Origin: Flavobacterium flavigenum
GTDB taxonomy: Bacteria > Bacteroidota > Bacteroidia > Flavobacteriales > Flavobacteriaceae
DNA: 64,000 bases
Assembly (NCBI RefSeq): GCF_027111255.2
Contig: NZ_CP114285.2
Location: 4,526,001 to 4,590,000 of the forward strand
Direction of reading: 5' to 3'
The translations under genes and the position numbers were made by a program. Of the stretch, positions 63,150-64,000 are shown piece after piece. Every line of letters starts with the position of its first letter. Position 1 is the first letter of the stretch. Under the pieces are notes generated by a model. The model searched no databases. It saw nothing but the letters and a program-made list of their open reading frames with translations, and was not told the DNA's origin.

Positions 63150-64000
63150 CTATTCCTGATTTAGGTTTCGTAACTGTTTAAGTTTGTCTTTCCATAGTTC
63201 AAGACTTTCTTTATGGATAGCAATGTTTTTGCGAACTTCAAGAACAATCGAGTTTTCTTTTTTTGCATTTTTAGTATTCGTAAAGAACTGAATGTTATTT
63301 TCTAATTGGAATATTTCATTCTGTACTTCTTCAATTTTACGCATTATAAAAATCTTTTCATTATCTAATTTTCGCGTATCATTGCTTTCAGATAAAGAAT
63401 CAATCCTGTTTGAAAAACGCATCATTTCAGTATCCTTCTTGCTTAAGCTTAGTTTTTCAAAAAGAGCATCTAAGATTTTATTGAATTTACCCTCAATGTG
63501 GCGTCTTGAAAAAGGAACTTTTCCGAATCCTTTCCAGGTTTCAATATGTAATTTAATAGCATCTAAATCTGTTTTGTGATCGCCAGTAAGTTCAAATGTT
63601 CTTAAAGTATCTAGGTATGCTTTTTTATTGTCAAATGCAGCAACTTCTTCTTCGTTTTCTTCAGATTTGTGTTCTTTTAATTTGTCAAAATAATGGTTGC
63701 AGGCGTCTTTAAATTCTTTCCAGATTTTGTCTGAATATTTTTTAGGAACATGACCAATTTGTTTCCACTCTTCCTGAATTTGTTTCATGATTGGAGTAGT
63801 AGCATTAAAATCAGTGCTTTCCTGTAATTCCTTTGCTTTTTCAACCAAGGCCATTTTTTTATTTAAATTGTCGTTTTGATCTTTTTTGATGTCTTTATAA
63901 AACGAGTTTTTAAAAGAATTAAAATTTCTAACGGCAGTTTTAAATGCAGCCCAGGTTTGTTCGTTTACGTCACTTGGTACTTTTCCGGCAGCAAAAAATT
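63150..64000 (-). CDS. DUF349 domain protein, 5' end outside the window
   Basis: Partial gene; the frame stays open to the right edge, so at least 283 codons are present and the true start is off-window. The protein is a highly charged, helical, coiled-coil-like chain of DUF349 repeats: PIMKQIQEEWKQIGHVPKKYSDKIWKEFKDACNHYFDKLKE, then IETWKGFGKVPFSRRHIEGKFNKILDALF, with another repeat upstream (AAGKVPSDVNEQTWAAFKTAV). The W-x-x-[IG]-G-x-[VP] pattern repeats about every 70 residues. Role unknown. No frame disruption is seen. Confidence 0.88.
   Translation of the reverse strand, partial: FFAAGKVPSDVNEQTWAAFKTAVRNFNSFKNSFYKDIKKDQNDNLNKKMALVEKAKELQESTDFNATTPIMKQIQEEWKQIGHVPKKYSDKIWKEFKDACNHYFDKLKEHKSEENEEEVAAFDNKKAYLDTLRTFELTGDHKTDLDAIKLHIETWKGFGKVPFSRRHIEGKFNKILDALFEKLSLSKKDTEMMRFSNRIDSLSESNDTRKLDNEKIFIMRKIEEVQNEIFQLENNIQFFTNTKNAKKENSIVLEVRKNIAIHKESLELWKDKLKQLRNLNQE

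Overview
The window looks like a chromosomal segment of a Flavobacterium-type member of the Bacteroidota. The evidence is AT-rich coding sequence, promoters of the Bacteroidetes form (TTG about 19-23 bp before TAnnTTTG), a 16S rRNA 3' end of the Bacteroidetes form, gliding genes gldF-gldG, secreted enzymes with C-terminal type IX secretion (T9SS) sorting domains, a hybrid two-component regulator, and a subclass B1 metallo-beta-lactamase of the flavobacterial kind. No phage, plasmid backbone or CRISPR array was seen.

Layout. 1-4.6 kb (minus): purine synthesis (SAICAR synthase), a secreted S9 peptidase and a HAD phosphatase. 4.7-14.3 kb: a pectin module, with a 1447-residue hybrid sensor/regulator facing a pectinesterase and a rhamnogalacturonan acetylesterase-like enzyme, both probably exported by T9SS. 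14.4-21.7 kb: PhoH, a SAM hydrolase-family protein, an orphan gene, gldFG, dnaN and a DsbA-family protein. 21.7-29.5 kb: a full rRNA operon (three tandem promoters, 16S-Ile-Ala-23S-5S) followed by tRNA-Phe and tRNA-Leu. A 1.2 kb segment with a decayed IS4-type transposase sits at the 3' end of tRNA-Leu between 23-bp direct copies of the tRNA end. Two copies of a hairpin repeat, in opposite orientation, bracket the whole block.

29.5-43.2 kb: HtpG, two lipoproteins, an orphan ABC ATPase, a pirin-OsmC-GNAT operon, an AlkC-like glycosylase, nadC, a YihY membrane protein, DUF2147, the metallo-beta-lactamase, priA and a LytTR response regulator. 43.3-50.7 kb: ribosomal genes rpsF-rpsR-rplI, a relic of an OmpA-type gene, ligA with an overlapping membrane protein gene, and a 5'-nucleotidase divided between two genes. 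50.7-62.5 kb: a dense plus-strand series (dapA, bamD, rpoZ, coaBC, DUF4835, recN, TPR, fabV, glycosyltransferase, coaE and a two-component pair) that is mostly housekeeping. The window ends in a truncated DUF349 gene.

Most of the window is ordinary core genome. The parts most worth a second look are the paired hairpin repeats around the rRNA operon, the tRNA-Leu integration scar with its displaced terminator, the triplicated rRNA promoter, and the large uncharacterised accessory regions of the two pectin enzymes. I found no convincing wholly new multi-gene system.
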